Part shown: positions 13,501 to 22,059 of the stretch, one piece after another | Layout of the letters: every line of letters starts with the position of its first letter | Numbering within the stretch: position 1 is the first letter of the stretch | Program-made: the position numbers and the translations under genes | Assembly (NCBI GenBank): GCA_022749755.1 | Contig: CM040451.1 | Coordinates: 5,594,871-5,658,870 of the forward strand | Direction: 5' to 3' | DNA: 64,000 nucleotides | Origin: Azadirachta indica | Taxonomy: Eukaryota; Streptophyta; Magnoliopsida; Sapindales; Meliaceae | The notes under the pieces: model-generated | What the model was told of the DNA's origin: nothing | The model's input: only the letters and a program-made list of their open reading frames with translations | Database searches by the model: none

Positions 13501-16500
13501 GGAAATTTGAAATATTTCTTAGGGATGGAAGTGGCTTGATCCAAGAAAGGTATCTTTGTTTCTTAGCACAAGTACGTCTTAGATCTACGGAGATTGGAAT
13601 GTTAGGTTGCAAGCTTTTTGATACTCCTATGGAGTCCAACTACAAAATTGGATTGAAGAATGATTGTGCTCCTGTTGATAAGGGCAGATATCAGCTTTTG
13701 GTGGGTAAACTCATTTATTTATCTCATACCAGACCTGATATTGGATTCTCAGTGAGTGTTGTTAGTCAGTTTATGAACAATCATAATGAGGAACATCTTG
13801 AAGCAGTTTACAAAATTCTCAGGTATTTGAAAATGACCCCTGGGAAAGGCTTGTTTTTTAAGAAAGGAAACAATAGAGAGATTGAAGTGCACTCTAATGT
13901 CGAGTGGGTAGGGTCAGTTACTGATAGGAGATCCACAACAGGATACTACTTATGTTTGGGGGAACTTGATGACTTGGAGGAGTAAGAAACAACAGGTGGT
14001 TGCTAGAAGTAGTGCATAAGCTAAATATCGTGCTCTAGCCTTGAGTATATGTGAAGGAATGTGGCTAAAAAGATTGCTGAAGGAACTTAATATTTGAACT
14101 TATTTACACCTCCACTAATTCTCAAGTTGCTGATGTGCTAACAAAGTCTTTGCCAAGAGTAAAGTTTGAGGACTTAGTTTCCAAGTTAGGAATGATTAAC
14201 ATCTATTCCTAACTAGAGGGGGAGAGTGGAAATTCAGAGATTTGAGGGATTTATTCATTCATTCTTATTTTGTTGTTTTACTGTTTTTCTCTTAAGAGAT
14301 TTGGTTGACCTATAGCCAATATTTGAGGTCTTATTTTTTCTTGTAAATCTCTGATTCTCAGGGATTGTCTAGTGCTGTAAGAGGTTCATACCTCTATATA
14401 TTCTAGTGCTCTGGTTCAGTACAAGGTGAATAAAAAAAGTGAGAGATTTGTCTTCTCTAAAATCTTCACCAACTACTAGAGAAAAAGAACCATCTGCTAT
14501 TTTGATTTTATAATTTTCACATGAAGGTTGGTAAGATTGGAAAAGACTAATATTCCTAGTCATATGATCAGAAGCGCCCGAATCAATAATCCATGATATA
14601 TTACACTATATTTTAGCATTTAGAGCCTGAAAAACTATACCTCTGTGTGCTAGAGATCCAGATGCAATTGTTGAGTCGCCGGTCTGTTCTAGACTACATG
14701 GAGGGGGGTCGGTCTGGCTATAGACTCAGTTATGGCCTGGTAACCACGATTCTCCTTTTCAGCACCCTTTCCACCCTTCCAATGGGCTGGTTTTCCATGT
14801 ATTTTCCAGCAAGTGTCCATTGTATGTCCCACATGGTGACAGTGATCACACCAAGGTCAGTTCGATTTTCCTCGCTGATCAGTAGGCAAATTTCCCACAA
14901 CTGCAAGGGCTGATCCTTCATTGGCTGACTGTTGAGTGACAATATCTTTCAACATCACCTTCTTCCAGCTTTCCTCCCTACGGACTTCAGAACATGCTTC
15001 TTGAATGGAGGGGAGTGGCTTGGTGGCAAGGATTCTGCCCCTCACTTCATCTGGATTTTTGTTGAGGCCTGCAAGAAATGTAAAGATCCTCTCCTCGATA
15101 TTTTGCTGGTATTTGATGAAGTCGTTTGTGCAGTCCCATTCAATTGCTTCAAACACATCCAGCTGCTGCCAATATCGTGAAAGAATACTAAAGTACTGAG
15201 TAACAGTCACGTCTACTTGACACAAATCTCGAAGCTAGCTTTTAATCTCAAAGGTCTTTGCAGAGTTCTCATTATCGGAAAAGGTCTTTCTAGCAGCATC
15301 CCAGATTTCTTTTGCTGTTTTGTAGAACAGAAAGGTTTGCTTGACATCTGCCTCCATTGAATTTATTAGCCATGACATAACCATGATGTTTTCTGTCCTC
15401 TAAAATTTGAAATAAGGATCACCCTTATTAGGTTGAGTCTTTTCGCTAGTCAAATAATTGTCTTTGCCTTCCACTAATGTACATCATCACAGATTGTGAC
15501 CATTGCAGAAAGTTCCACCCATATGCTCCGCTGGTGCCTGAAAGTGTTGCTGTTGTTGCTGATGTAGCCTCCATAGAACTAGTAGACTGCCTTTCAGTGG
15601 TTCCTGATGTGGCCATGATTCTGCCCAGATTTACTAAAGAAGAGATTGAATTTGAATTTCAAACCCGACACTTTGATACCATGTAGAAATCAGAGGTTTG
15701 AATGATTCTCTTTTGTAAAAATAATATCTGAACAGAACAATAAATAGGGATTAGTTCCCTTACAAAAACAGTCTCCTAAAAAACAACTTCATATTTAACA
15801 GGTAACTAATCTAAATGTACATCTATCCTCCTAATTAGTAGATAAGCTTTTCAACAATTATCTTAAAAGATAATCTACAAATAAAACAAAATAATCTACT
15901 ATTCTGCAAATTGTTTTCTGATTTAAATGTATCTTACTCTCATCCTCAGTAAATTGTTCTTTAGACTTCCTGGCCATGCCTTCATACTGAATCAAGGGAA
16001 AGTTGCCTTTACGTGGTGATTCAGAATAAGATAATTTTTACTTGTAAATCAAAGTACTAAAGAGTGAATAAAAAGCATGTCTTTTATTTGTATCAATTGT
16101 TACCTATCTTTCCTTTAAAAACTTTCCTTAGGGTATGTTTGTTACTATTGGCTGCCGCTTAAGTTTGAAAGTAAAGCTAATAAAGTGTTTGAGAATTACT
16201 AATTTTTAGTGCGACCACTCACTTAATATTGGGACACCATGGGATTTACTCCACAGTGCTTTTGAAGCCATAGCACCTTATAAGCTTCCATGATATAATT
16301 CAACTTCCATTTTTGGAATAGTTTTATGCTATTTATTTCTTTCTGAATTTTTCTTCAGCTTCTATACCTTTGGTGCTGGTGTTATTTTCTCTTAGATCTA
16401 TGACTATGTTTAATCGTGCTGGTAAACCAGTGTAATCTAAGTTTGTTAAACTCTCTCCAGAGCTATATGCTCATTAGGCAACATCATGGCATTAGATAAT

Positions 16501-17372
16501 GCAGAGTTTAATCATTGAGTATTTTCTTCTTCAAGGCTCATCACTACTGAGCATATAGAATAACTGACAATTGTTTCAAATTTCTGGCTATATTTGTTGA
16601 TTGGAGCTGTGTTTCCTGAATAGGTGGAAGCACCAAAGAAAAAGTCTACCAAATCCCTATATGCAAAAGTAACAGACACAGGGATTGATCCTGAGGTAGC
16701 TGCAAAGAGACTGAACGTTGATTGGGATTCAGCTGCTGAAATTGCAGATGATGACATCAACGATGAAACTGAAGTGCCTCCTGCTGTGGTTTGTTCTTTT
16801 CTCTCCGTCTTGGGTATCAGTCTTGGGATAGTTTTCAATTTCAAACAAAATTTCATATTCATTATGAGGCTGCCTTTGTCCAATGTATTTTGGAGTTGCC
16901 GCAGCTCTCATGGTTCAAATAGTAGCCGTTACTCTGGTCAAATCCTAAAAGATTACTTTTTGTTACCCTGTTAAAAATGATTGACTGTTAACAATTTTTT
17001 GACAGTACACTAATATTAACTGCGGTAAAAGAATTGATTGTTCAAATTTAGTTTCTAACATAAATACCAATCAACAGGAATCTGGGGATCAAACCCTAGG
17101 TGGTTTACCATTGTTAAAAGTGTTATATGATTGAAATGCCTGTTGACTAATTTCATTTTTTTCAAAGTTCTTTTAGAATATGAATGCTGATTGAAGTGCA
17201 CATGTTTCAGAGGAGTCAAATTCATGTTGTTCATTTGCAATCGTAGAGGATTGTGACCAAAGGAAAGCTAATTCTCTTGCAGGGTTATGGAGCACTGTAC
17301 TTAGTCACAGCTTTTCCGGTCATCATTGGGATCACTGTTGTATTAATCCTGTTCTATAATTCTCTCCAGTAG
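4440..17372 (+). CDS. C-terminal part of a small membrane-anchored protein, possibly thylakoid MPH1-like; three exons, 5' part not seen
   Basis: Three exons join in frame, all introns phase 0: 4440-4520 (27 codons), 16624-16788 (55 codons) and 17283-17372 (29 codons plus TAG). Each is bounded by AG and GT in the right places. The product part seen is 111 residues. It starts with a basic/amphipathic segment ([17 protein letters not shown]), continues with a lysine-rich then acidic middle ([29 protein letters not shown]), and ends in one hydrophobic helix of about 20 residues close to the stop ([20 protein letters not shown]). This gives a C-terminal single-pass anchor. From memory the C-terminus resembles MPH1, a land-plant thylakoid protein involved in photosystem II maintenance under high light; I could not verify this. 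The N-terminal exons, including any transit peptide, are absent. The first intron is unusually long because it holds nested Copia elements; correct splicing in the plant is inferred, not shown. Confidence 0.7.
4521..5339. other. Intron sequence, left part
   Basis: This is AT-rich intron DNA after the donor at 4521. I recognise no gene. The - strand open frame near 5278-4997 is not protein-like by content. Confidence 0.5.
5870..6065 (+). repeat. Degenerate minisatellite, period about 40-45 bp
   Basis: About five diverged copies of a unit containing CTGACTGTGCC, a T-run and AGGCAAAGAATA follow each other (for example near 5875, 5905, 5937, 5975 and 6030). The T-run length varies between copies. 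It lies inside the intron of the membrane-anchored protein gene. Confidence 0.65.
6477..6613. repeat. Inverted repeat / hairpin, arms about 31 bp
   Basis: The left arm 6477-6507 and the reverse complement of the right arm 6583-6613 match at about 24 of 31 positions, with an uninterrupted core CACACTTTATGGC. The spacer of 75 bases is GC-rich for this region. It could form a hairpin RNA or be a foldback remnant; no known microRNA was recognised. Confidence 0.6.
6771..7440. other. Intron sequence between repeat block and nested Copia
   Basis: No coding potential or repeat structure was recognised here. It ends in the target duplication AATTG of the Copia insertion. Confidence 0.5.
7441..7445. 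repeat. Target site duplication AATTG (left)
   Basis: Identical to AATTG at 15909-15913 on the other side of the outer Copia element. Confidence 0.9.
7446..7672 (-). repeat. 3' LTR of outer Copia
   Basis: Downstream LTR in the - strand sense. Its partner is 15682-15908 with about 90% identity by eye. The adjoining polypurine tract at 7673-7685 marks it as the 3' copy. Confidence 0.92.
7793..8985 (-). pseudogene. Outer Copia reverse transcriptase and RNase H
   Basis: On the - strand, 8985-8625 carries the start of the reverse transcriptase, with [18 protein letters not shown] and [16 protein letters not shown]. About 8600-8098 continues with the region around the active site and [19 protein letters not shown], then [17 protein letters not shown]. 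From 8101 to 7793 comes RNase H, with [40 protein letters not shown] and VEIDPTLHQ. Several frame changes and an early stop near 8622 break it. The domain order is normal but the integrase that should precede it is absent. Confidence 0.88.
9019..9490 (-). pseudogene. Outer Copia protease end and GAG-pre-integrase domain
   Basis: The - strand frame 9480-9019 reads through the family segment [20 protein letters not shown] and then the zinc-binding GAG-pre-integrase ([28 protein letters not shown]). Its upstream protease half continues at 14563-14480 on the other side of the inner element ([17 protein letters not shown] and IKIADGSFS), so the inner insertion split this frame. After CQLSKR the integrase core is lost and the sequence passes almost directly into reverse transcriptase. 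Confidence 0.9.
9491..9495. repeat. Target site duplication CCAAC (left)
   Basis: Matches CCAAC at 14469-14473 after the inner Copia element. Confidence 0.92.
9496..9754 (+). repeat. 5' LTR of inner Copia
   Basis: It starts TGTGGAAATTC, ends AAAATCTTCA, and is followed directly by the primer-binding site. It contains a TATATATTTATT stretch near 9678 that could be the promoter element. Confidence 0.93.
9755..9767 (+). other. Primer-binding site (tRNA-iMet type)
   Basis: TGGTATCAGAGCC directly follows the 5' LTR; this is the common plant retrotransposon priming site for initiator methionine tRNA. Confidence 0.92.
9790..10865 (+). pseudogene. Inner Copia gag
   Basis: From about 9790 the frame reads a UBN2-like gag ([19 protein letters not shown], then [20 protein letters not shown]) with several in-frame stops, for example near 10050, 10144, 10226 and 10401. 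The open 3' part, 10494-10865, contains an intact zinc knuckle [14 protein letters not shown] (CX2CX4HX4C), followed by [12 protein letters not shown]. The knuckle would bind the element's RNA during packaging. The interruptions mean a full gag cannot be made from this copy. Confidence 0.85.
10866..12240 (+). pseudogene. Inner Copia protease and integrase
   Basis: A retropepsin active-site triplet is visible in NTWIVDSGA (about 10911-10936). The long open frame 10944-11894 then holds the protease end and GAG-pre-integrase ([30 protein letters not shown]). It continues into the integrase core: first Asp in IYSDIWGPF, second in [10 protein letters not shown], and Glu in [14 protein letters not shown], so the DDE triad is present. 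A TAG at 11892 interrupts it. The following 11895-12240 reads in shifted frames ([15 protein letters not shown], then a region like [14 protein letters not shown]). Confidence 0.88.
12340..12490 (+). repeat. Short tandem repeat in the integrase/RT linker
   Basis: About six degenerate copies of a 24-27 bp unit around AATGAACCTGAACCTGAAACA lie between integrase and reverse transcriptase. The repeat encodes a Glu/Pro/Asn-rich linker (SNEPEPET-like) in the + frame and produces an artefactual Phe/Arg-rich frame on the other strand. Confidence 0.75.
12780..14200 (+). pseudogene. Inner Copia reverse transcriptase and RNase H
   Basis: The reverse transcriptase starts in 12780-12897 ([17 protein letters not shown]). 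It goes on through [20 protein letters not shown] and [19 protein letters not shown], and shows the active site [12 protein letters not shown] at about 13401-13436. After a frame change at about 13536 come [17 protein letters not shown] and the RNase H start (about 13880), where the usual DADWAG motif is altered to NVEWVG. The last part, 13985-14200, is broken by stops. The catalytic YVDD is intact but RNase H has lost its first acidic residue. Confidence 0.88.
14215..14224 (+). other. Polypurine tract of inner Copia
   Basis: AGAGGGGGAG lies immediately before the 3' LTR and is the expected primer site for plus-strand synthesis. Confidence 0.9.
14225..14468 (+). repeat. 3' LTR of inner Copia
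   Basis: It matches the 5' LTR with about 20 substitutions and several short deletions. The first base is A instead of the canonical T, so one LTR terminus has mutated. It ends AAAATCTTCA and is followed by the duplicated CCAAC. Confidence 0.93.
14469..15680 (-). pseudogene. Outer Copia gag and start of protease
   Basis: On the - strand from the primer-binding site, an N-terminal region (about 15680-15480, [15 protein letters not shown]) leads to the gag core at 15225-14857 with [35 protein letters not shown] and [16 protein letters not shown] complete zinc knuckle [14 protein letters not shown] lies at about 14850-14800, followed by [13 protein letters not shown]. The protease segment continues to 14474, where the inner Copia interrupts it. 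The gag core is open over about 120 codons, longer than the equivalent of the inner element, but frame breaks occur upstream. Confidence 0.87.
15671..15681 (-). other. Primer-binding site of outer Copia
   Basis: TGGTATCAAAG on the - strand directly follows the 5' LTR (15908-15682). It differs from the perfect initiator-Met site at one or two bases. Confidence 0.88.
15682..15908 (-). repeat. 5' LTR of outer Copia
   Basis: A 227 bp partner of 7446-7672. On the - strand it begins TGCAGAATAG and ends GATTTCTACA next to the primer-binding site. AATTG follows at 15909-15913. Confidence 0.92.
15914..16623. other. Intron sequence right of the nested Copia
   Basis: This is host intron leading to the acceptor at 16623. 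No gene or clear repeat was seen. Confidence 0.5.
16624..16788 (+). CDS. Exon (55 codons) of the membrane-anchored protein gene
   Basis: The acceptor is GAATAG before 16624 and the likely donor is GTTTGT after 16788. The encoded stretch starts [16 protein letters not shown] and ends [14 protein letters not shown]. The frame stays open for some distance into the following intron, so the exact donor is chosen because it keeps phase 0 with the next exon and leaves a protein-like junction. Confidence 0.7.
16789..17282. other. Intron between exons of the membrane-anchored protein gene
   Basis: A 494 bp intron, GT at 16789 and AG at 17282, with a T-rich 3' end. The first part stays open by chance in the upstream exon's frame. 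Confidence 0.65.
17283..17372 (+). CDS. Last coding exon with C-terminal transmembrane helix
   Basis: A strong acceptor (ATTCTCTTGCAG) precedes GGTTATGG. The exon encodes [14 protein letters not shown] followed by a hydrophobic helix and ends YNSLQ, then TAG at 17370-17372. The short tail after the helix indicates a C-terminal anchor. Confidence 0.75.
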   Translation, partial: GYGALYLVTAFPVIIGITVVLILFYNSLQ

Positions 17373-17938
17373 AAATTTTGTCTTGCACTTTGAACTTCAA
17401 TATGTGATCTTTATTTCAACAGAATCAATATATCTTGGACTAAATTTGGATTTGTACCTTTCTGTTGTAACCTAATTTTTCCTAGTTAATTGATCATGAG
17501 CAATTTTGTAAATAACTCACATTCATGATCAACAAATCCTTTATTCGGTGTTTAAATTGGTTTTGAGTACCTTTTCAGATTCTTTCATGCATACATTTTA
17601 GGTTTGATGCAAGCGCATCATACCTAAAATTATTTGTGTTCACTCTTATTTGGGACTATTAGGATTAGATTTTCAGCATTAGCATTTTGGAAAAGTCAGC
17701 TCTCTAATTAGATATAAACATATACGGATATTTGTAGCATGAATGGCTTACAGAGGACATCATATTTTATTGATATGTCCCCTTATATTATGCAACCAAT
17801 GGAGAACATGGAAATCACTACTATTATAATGCTCATGGAATGCTGCTCACGTCCTAATTCTACACATATTTAAGTGGATCAATATTGCCTCTGGTGCTTC
17901 ATACCTGCAGTTTCTACACTTTTTTTTAACTTCACAGC
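17373..17938. other. 3' end of one gene and 5' leader region of the next
   Basis: It holds the 3' untranslated region after the TAG at 17370-17372 and the promoter/leader of the gene starting at 17939. A TATAAACATA stretch lies at about 17712. Just before the ATG the sequence ACTTTTTTTTAACTTCACAG looks like an intron acceptor, so the leader of the second gene may be spliced with the ATG close behind the junction. Confidence 0.45.
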
Positions 17939-19024
17939 ATGTCATTTCCAGTTTCTTCAGTGGAAGTCGGCCATGGTGTCGATGATGATGATGACTCAAA
18001 CTTCTTGACCATCGAAGAACCTAAAACTCCGCCCAAGAAGGAGAGTCCACAAAAGGAAAAGCAGATATTGGTGGATCCAATTTCTTTGAGAGAGCCAAGC
18101 TTTAGTTTGATGCTGCCTCTTCCTCCTCTTGTTACATCTCCAGGAGACCACTCAATGCCTCTTCCCCCACTTCTGCCTCCTGCTAAACCAAACTTCTTAG
18201 CCTGCAGCCTTCCGAATTCAGCTGTATCATCTCCTCGATTCAGATCGATTCAATCAAACAAGAAATGGAAAAACGAAAGTCAAGCATCTCCTCGTCAAGT
18301 TGATAATTTTGTTCGGCAGCAATCTCGGTCCCAATCCCGTCTTGCTTCTCTACAAGAGAGCTTCTTCAGAAGGAGCAAGTCTTGTGGTGAAGGAAGAGCA
18401 TGTGCACCATCAGATGAATTTGACCTTTGCTTGCATAAACCAAATCCAAGTCCAATAACAGAATACGACAACAAAAACAAAATTTCTGTTGCCAGCTTCT
18501 CAGAAGCTGACTCAAACAAATACATTCATAAGAAGATGGATTACACCCATGATGATCAGGAATTCAAATGTGGAGCGCTTTGCTTGTTCTTACCGGGCTT
18601 CAGCAAAGCAAAAACAGTGAAACCAAGGAAAGAGGAAGTAACAGCAATGGAGAATGTGATTTCAAGAACAGTTTCGTTAGAAAAATTCGAGTGTGGTTCA
18701 TGGGCATCATCTGCAATTATTAATGAACACGATGAAGATGGAGACTTAATGAATCTATACTTTGACCTGCCATTGGAGTTGATAAGAAACAGCGTGAATG
18801 AAGCTCACTCTCCCATCAATGCAGCCTTTGTATTTGACAAAGATCTAAAAGGTGTACTAAAGAATGGTTCAAGCAGAACAACAGCAAAAGCACGTAAATC
18901 CCATGAATCTTCTCGCCATGTTAGGTTTTCTGTGTCGTCTCCAACATCCCCAGCTTCAACTTCAACTTCTTCTTGCATTACCCTCGCCTGCGCAAGGCCA
19001 GGGAAGACTTCAATGCTTTCTTAG
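17939..19024 (+). CDS. Plant-specific basic/acidic protein of unknown function (361 aa as read)
   Basis: A single uninterrupted frame with codon use and composition of a real protein, starting MSFPVSSVEVGHG. There is an acidic run DDDDDS near residue 16 and proline-rich segments (LMLPLPPLVTSP, LPPLLPPAKP) at about 60-85. A serine/arginine stretch RRSKSCGEGR lies near 144, a cysteine-bearing hydrophobic motif KCGALCLFLPGFSKAK near 209, and a serine/threonine-rich tail. No enzyme or transmembrane domain is visible; it is probably soluble. The layout resembles uncharacterised angiosperm proteins sometimes labelled gar2-like, but I cannot name it. The ATG lies behind a possible acceptor site. The last 14 codons appear to be in the wrong frame: the +1 frame from 18982 encodes PRLRKAREDFNAFLEAQ before TGA at 19041, which looks like the native end. 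As read, the protein is slightly shorter with an altered tail. Confidence 0.85.
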   Translation: MSFPVSSVEVGHGVDDDDDSNFLTIEEPKTPPKKESPQKEKQILVDPISLREPSFSLMLPLPPLVTSPGDHSMPLPPLLPPAKPNFLACSLPNSAVSSPRFRSIQSNKKWKNESQASPRQVDNFVRQQSRSQSRLASLQESFFRRSKSCGEGRACAPSDEFDLCLHKPNPSPITEYDNKNKISVASFSEADSNKYIHKKMDYTHDDQEFKCGALCLFLPGFSKAKTVKPRKEEVTAMENVISRTVSLEKFECGSWASSAIINEHDEDGDLMNLYFDLPLELIRNSVNEAHSPINAAFVFDKDLKGVLKNGSSRTTAKARKSHESSRHVRFSVSSPTSPASTSTSSCITLACARPGKTSMLS

Positions 19025-19140
19025 AAGCTCAAAGTGCTTGAAATGTTCTTAGATTTAGATATATGTGTAATATCAACTCAATGTAGAATTGAGTTGAGTT
19101 GAGTTAATATTTTTTAACTTATGTACAACTTTTTTTCTTT
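19025..19140 (+). other. Probable 3' untranslated region
   Basis: It contains a short tandem (GAGTT)n at about 19089-19106 and becomes T-rich. No canonical AATAAA was seen close to the stop; AATAAATAAAT occurs further on at about 19207. Confidence 0.4.
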
Positions 19141-22059
19141 TAATTTCTTTATTTCCTTTTTCCGTTGGTGAGATCCCTTAATTAAGTACCTGATCTTTTT
19201 TTTCAAAATAAATAAATAATATAGATCATTATATATGGATTTGTTAAAATTTGTGATACTAATAGAAATTAATGGTAAAAGACCCCACCCCATCTATCAT
19301 TCAAAATATATGTCATTAGCATTTTAAAACGCTCATCCAATTTAATATTTTCATTAGTCAAAAGGAATTTTTTAGTGTTAAATTACTTTTCAATTTTTTT
19401 AGTGTTGTTTAGTTGGAATTGGATCAGAATTTTTTTAAATTAAAAAGTTATTTTTCTTTGTTAGAAGAAGTCTCAAATTTACAATAAAATTTTCTTAAGG
19501 ATTTTTAAAAGATTAAATTATTTAAAATATGCTTCATTTTATTTTAAAGATTTTATAATATTGTCTTATAATATTCTTTTAAAAAATTTGTTTATTAAAA
19601 TAATTACTTAAATTTTTTTTTTAAAAATTAAATTTGTGACAACAAAACAATAAATAAGCTTTTATCAAAAATTTCACTTAAAAAAATTCTATTGATAAAA
19701 AGTTTATTTTAAAAAAGTCTAGTTGACTTACCTTGTATATATACTAAATAAAAATTTTCAATTTTAAGTTTAAAATTATACTTATAAATTTGATTTGGTT
19801 TTTTAAGTATGGAGAGTTTATCTAATTTTTTTGTAAAGATAAAACAAGTCAAAACACTAGTTTCTAATGTTTATATTAAATGTGAATGAACAAGAAGACA
19901 AATATATTATTGAAAATTGTTCAAATTTATATATTTAGATGCATTGATATTAAATATCACAAAAGAAGTGATGGTACCGGTACTCCACTTGTTAACACAT
20001 CCTATTAAAATATTAAAATTTTACAGTATTTTATAAATTACCTAATATACTCTCAAACATAAAATTATAATTTATAATTTTTTTCAAAATTATTTAGTAT
20101 AACATTTTTGAGCCAAAGAAAAATTTTTGGTGGTTGTCTATAGTCCATGTTTCTTAAACATTTCATTATATACAAATGTCTAATTAACAAGATTTTTTTT
20201 TTTTAATGAAAGAAGCTGTTAAAACTATATAAAACTGACTTTTTCTTTTCAAATATTTTTCATTGCATATTTTCCTCTTTTGTTGCTTCAAAAGATTATA
20301 TTAGTACGAAATAAACTTTAAATTGAAAAATATTCGAAATAGCATTAAAAAAAGTAAAATATAAAAAAATTAAGAATAAAAGAATTACAAGTCTTTAAGA
20401 TTTGAGTTATTTAACTAATTAGTCGTAATAATTTCAAAAATATCCATTAAAGTCTTAGTTTATTAAAAAGTGACAGAATATATTTGTATCAATAATACTA
20501 TTTAATAAAAAGAACTATTAAAATCTTTAAAAATTGATAAAAATACAATATCTTTATCTAAAATATATTAATAAAATAAATAATATTATTTTTTAGTATA
20601 TTAATAATATAATATTTATTGATTTATTCATTTTGTAAATAATATTGTTTTTTATTTTTATTATATTTTATATATTAGCAATATATAAATATTTTATTCA
20701 AATTATGATATAATCATAATTATTATATTATAATATATTTTATTGATAAATTAATATTTATTTATACTTTATTTTGTTTATTTTCTAATACGTAATGAAT
20801 GTTGAATTATTAATATATTATAAAATAAATAAATTTACATTTTAGTTAAATATATTAATAAATATTTAATCATTAATATGTTATAAAATAATACTTATTA
20901 TTAATATTTTTTTAATTTAAAGTTTAAAAATAATTTTTAACAAATTATTATTAAACAAGAATATAATCGTTATTTTTAATAAATTAAGATTTTATAGAAT
21001 ATTTTTAAAATTATTATGACTAATTAATTTAATAAACAAAACTTTAAAGATTTATAAATTTCTTTTTAAAAAATAATAAAAAGAAATAAGGGAAATTTTT
21101 AACAGTAATCAATATTGGTTATTGATTTTTTTAAATGACCACCATATAATATATATTACAAAAATGATCAATTTGAACCAAAATACTCTTATAAAAATTT
21201 TTTAAAAAATCACCACCAAGCACATTCACGCAGAGGTATTTTGGTTTAAAAAAATTTGAAATGGTCATTTTTAAAAGATATTTTAAATAGTAATTATTAT
21301 CGAAAATTTATTCCAAATATAGCTATTTTCGTTAAATTTACAAAAAAATAAATATCACCACTTGAAAATAGGTCATAAAATGGGTTTGCTAGTCAGTTGT
21401 CTAGCCCAACTATATAAGACATCTTTTGCGGGGCTGGGCCTTCTATTTTGAAAACAATCTGTTGTTCAATCCATTTTATACATCTATTCATCAATAGCCA
21501 ACCAAGAAAATTGGAAGAAGAGGACCCACCTTTTTTCTTCCTAAGGAAAATAATTTTTTTTATGACTACTAACTAGTTATAAAAAATTTTTTTCTTTCAA
21601 TTAATTAAGATAGTTTTTTTTAATTTAAAGTTTGAATATGACTGAAATTTAAATTTTATTGATATGCTTATTTTTTTAATCTTAAATGTCTAAATATAAA
21701 TGTAAGTTATTTGTTTTTATAAAAATAAAAAGTTTGCAATTGGTTTTTTAATATATATGCTATAAAAATTCTAAAACTGATATATTAATTTGTTGACATA
21801 TATAAATGTTAAACAATAAATTAAGGGTATTATTAATAAATAAAATGTTTAATTTATTCAGACATTTAATTATTCAGATTTAAGTTAAAATTTTTAACTT
21901 AATTACATTTATATATTTTTAATAAGTTTTAAGATATAAGTTAAAAGCAAATAATTGTTAAATATCGAAATAAAATTATTTAAATTTAAGTAAAAAAAAT
22001 AAGCCCTAATTTTTTGTATACGAAAGACACAATCTTATGCTACAAGACAAAGGAAATAA
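19141..22059. other. AT-rich intergenic DNA with MITE-like repeats
   Basis: No genes. The stretch 19380-19735 resembles, in reverse, the Harbinger-type MITE at 47271. About 20380-20470 resembles 51930-52030 (both have AAGTCTTTAA, TAATTAGTC/TTGATTAGTCC and AATAATTT blocks). About 21600-21990 resembles the repeat family at 62800-64000. The rest is simple AT-rich sequence. Confidence 0.5.
19380..19735 (-). mobile_element. MITE-like copy, Harbinger-type family (approximate ends)
   Basis: It starts near TTGTTTAGTTGGAATTGG and contains AATTATTTAAAATATGC and AATAAGCTTTTATCAAAAA in the reverse order of the element at 47271-47694. Ends are not resolved and divergence is high. Confidence 0.4.

Larger units (their letters stand above)
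9496..14468 (+). mobile_element. Inner Ty1/Copia retrotransposon nested in the outer element
   Basis: This is a full-length structure of 4,973 bp. It has a 5' LTR (9496-9754), a primer-binding site complementary to initiator tRNA-Met (TGGTATCAGAGCC, 9755-9767), gag, protease, integrase, reverse transcriptase, RNase H, a polypurine tract (AGAGGGGGAG, 14215-14224) and a 3' LTR (14225-14468). CCAAC is duplicated on both sides. It is inserted head-to-head into the protease/pre-integrase frame of the outer Copia. The LTRs differ by about 20 sites plus small indels by eye (about 7%), less than the outer pair, as nesting requires. Stops in gag and frameshifts in pol indicate it is no longer autonomous. 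Confidence 0.96.
7446..15908 (-). mobile_element. Outer Ty1/Copia retrotransposon, interrupted by a second Copia
   Basis: Two LTRs of exactly 227 bp (7446-7672 and 15682-15908) flank internal sequence oriented on the - strand. The LTRs begin TGTA/TGCA and end TACA on the - strand. The primer-binding site (TGGTATCAAAG on the - strand, 15681-15671) abuts the right LTR, and a polypurine tract (AATTTGAGGGGAG on the - strand, 7685-7673) abuts the left LTR. The flanking AATTG is duplicated perfectly. Without the inner insertion the element is only about 3.5 kb, because the integrase core is missing. I count roughly 24 differences between the LTRs by eye (about 10%), so it is old. It sits in the intron between 4520 and 16624, in antisense orientation to the gene. 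Confidence 0.95.

Noticed and set aside
16624..16974. A 116-codon open frame extending past 16788.
   Set aside because: The part after 16788 is intron translated by chance; splicing at GTTTGT restores phase with the next exon.
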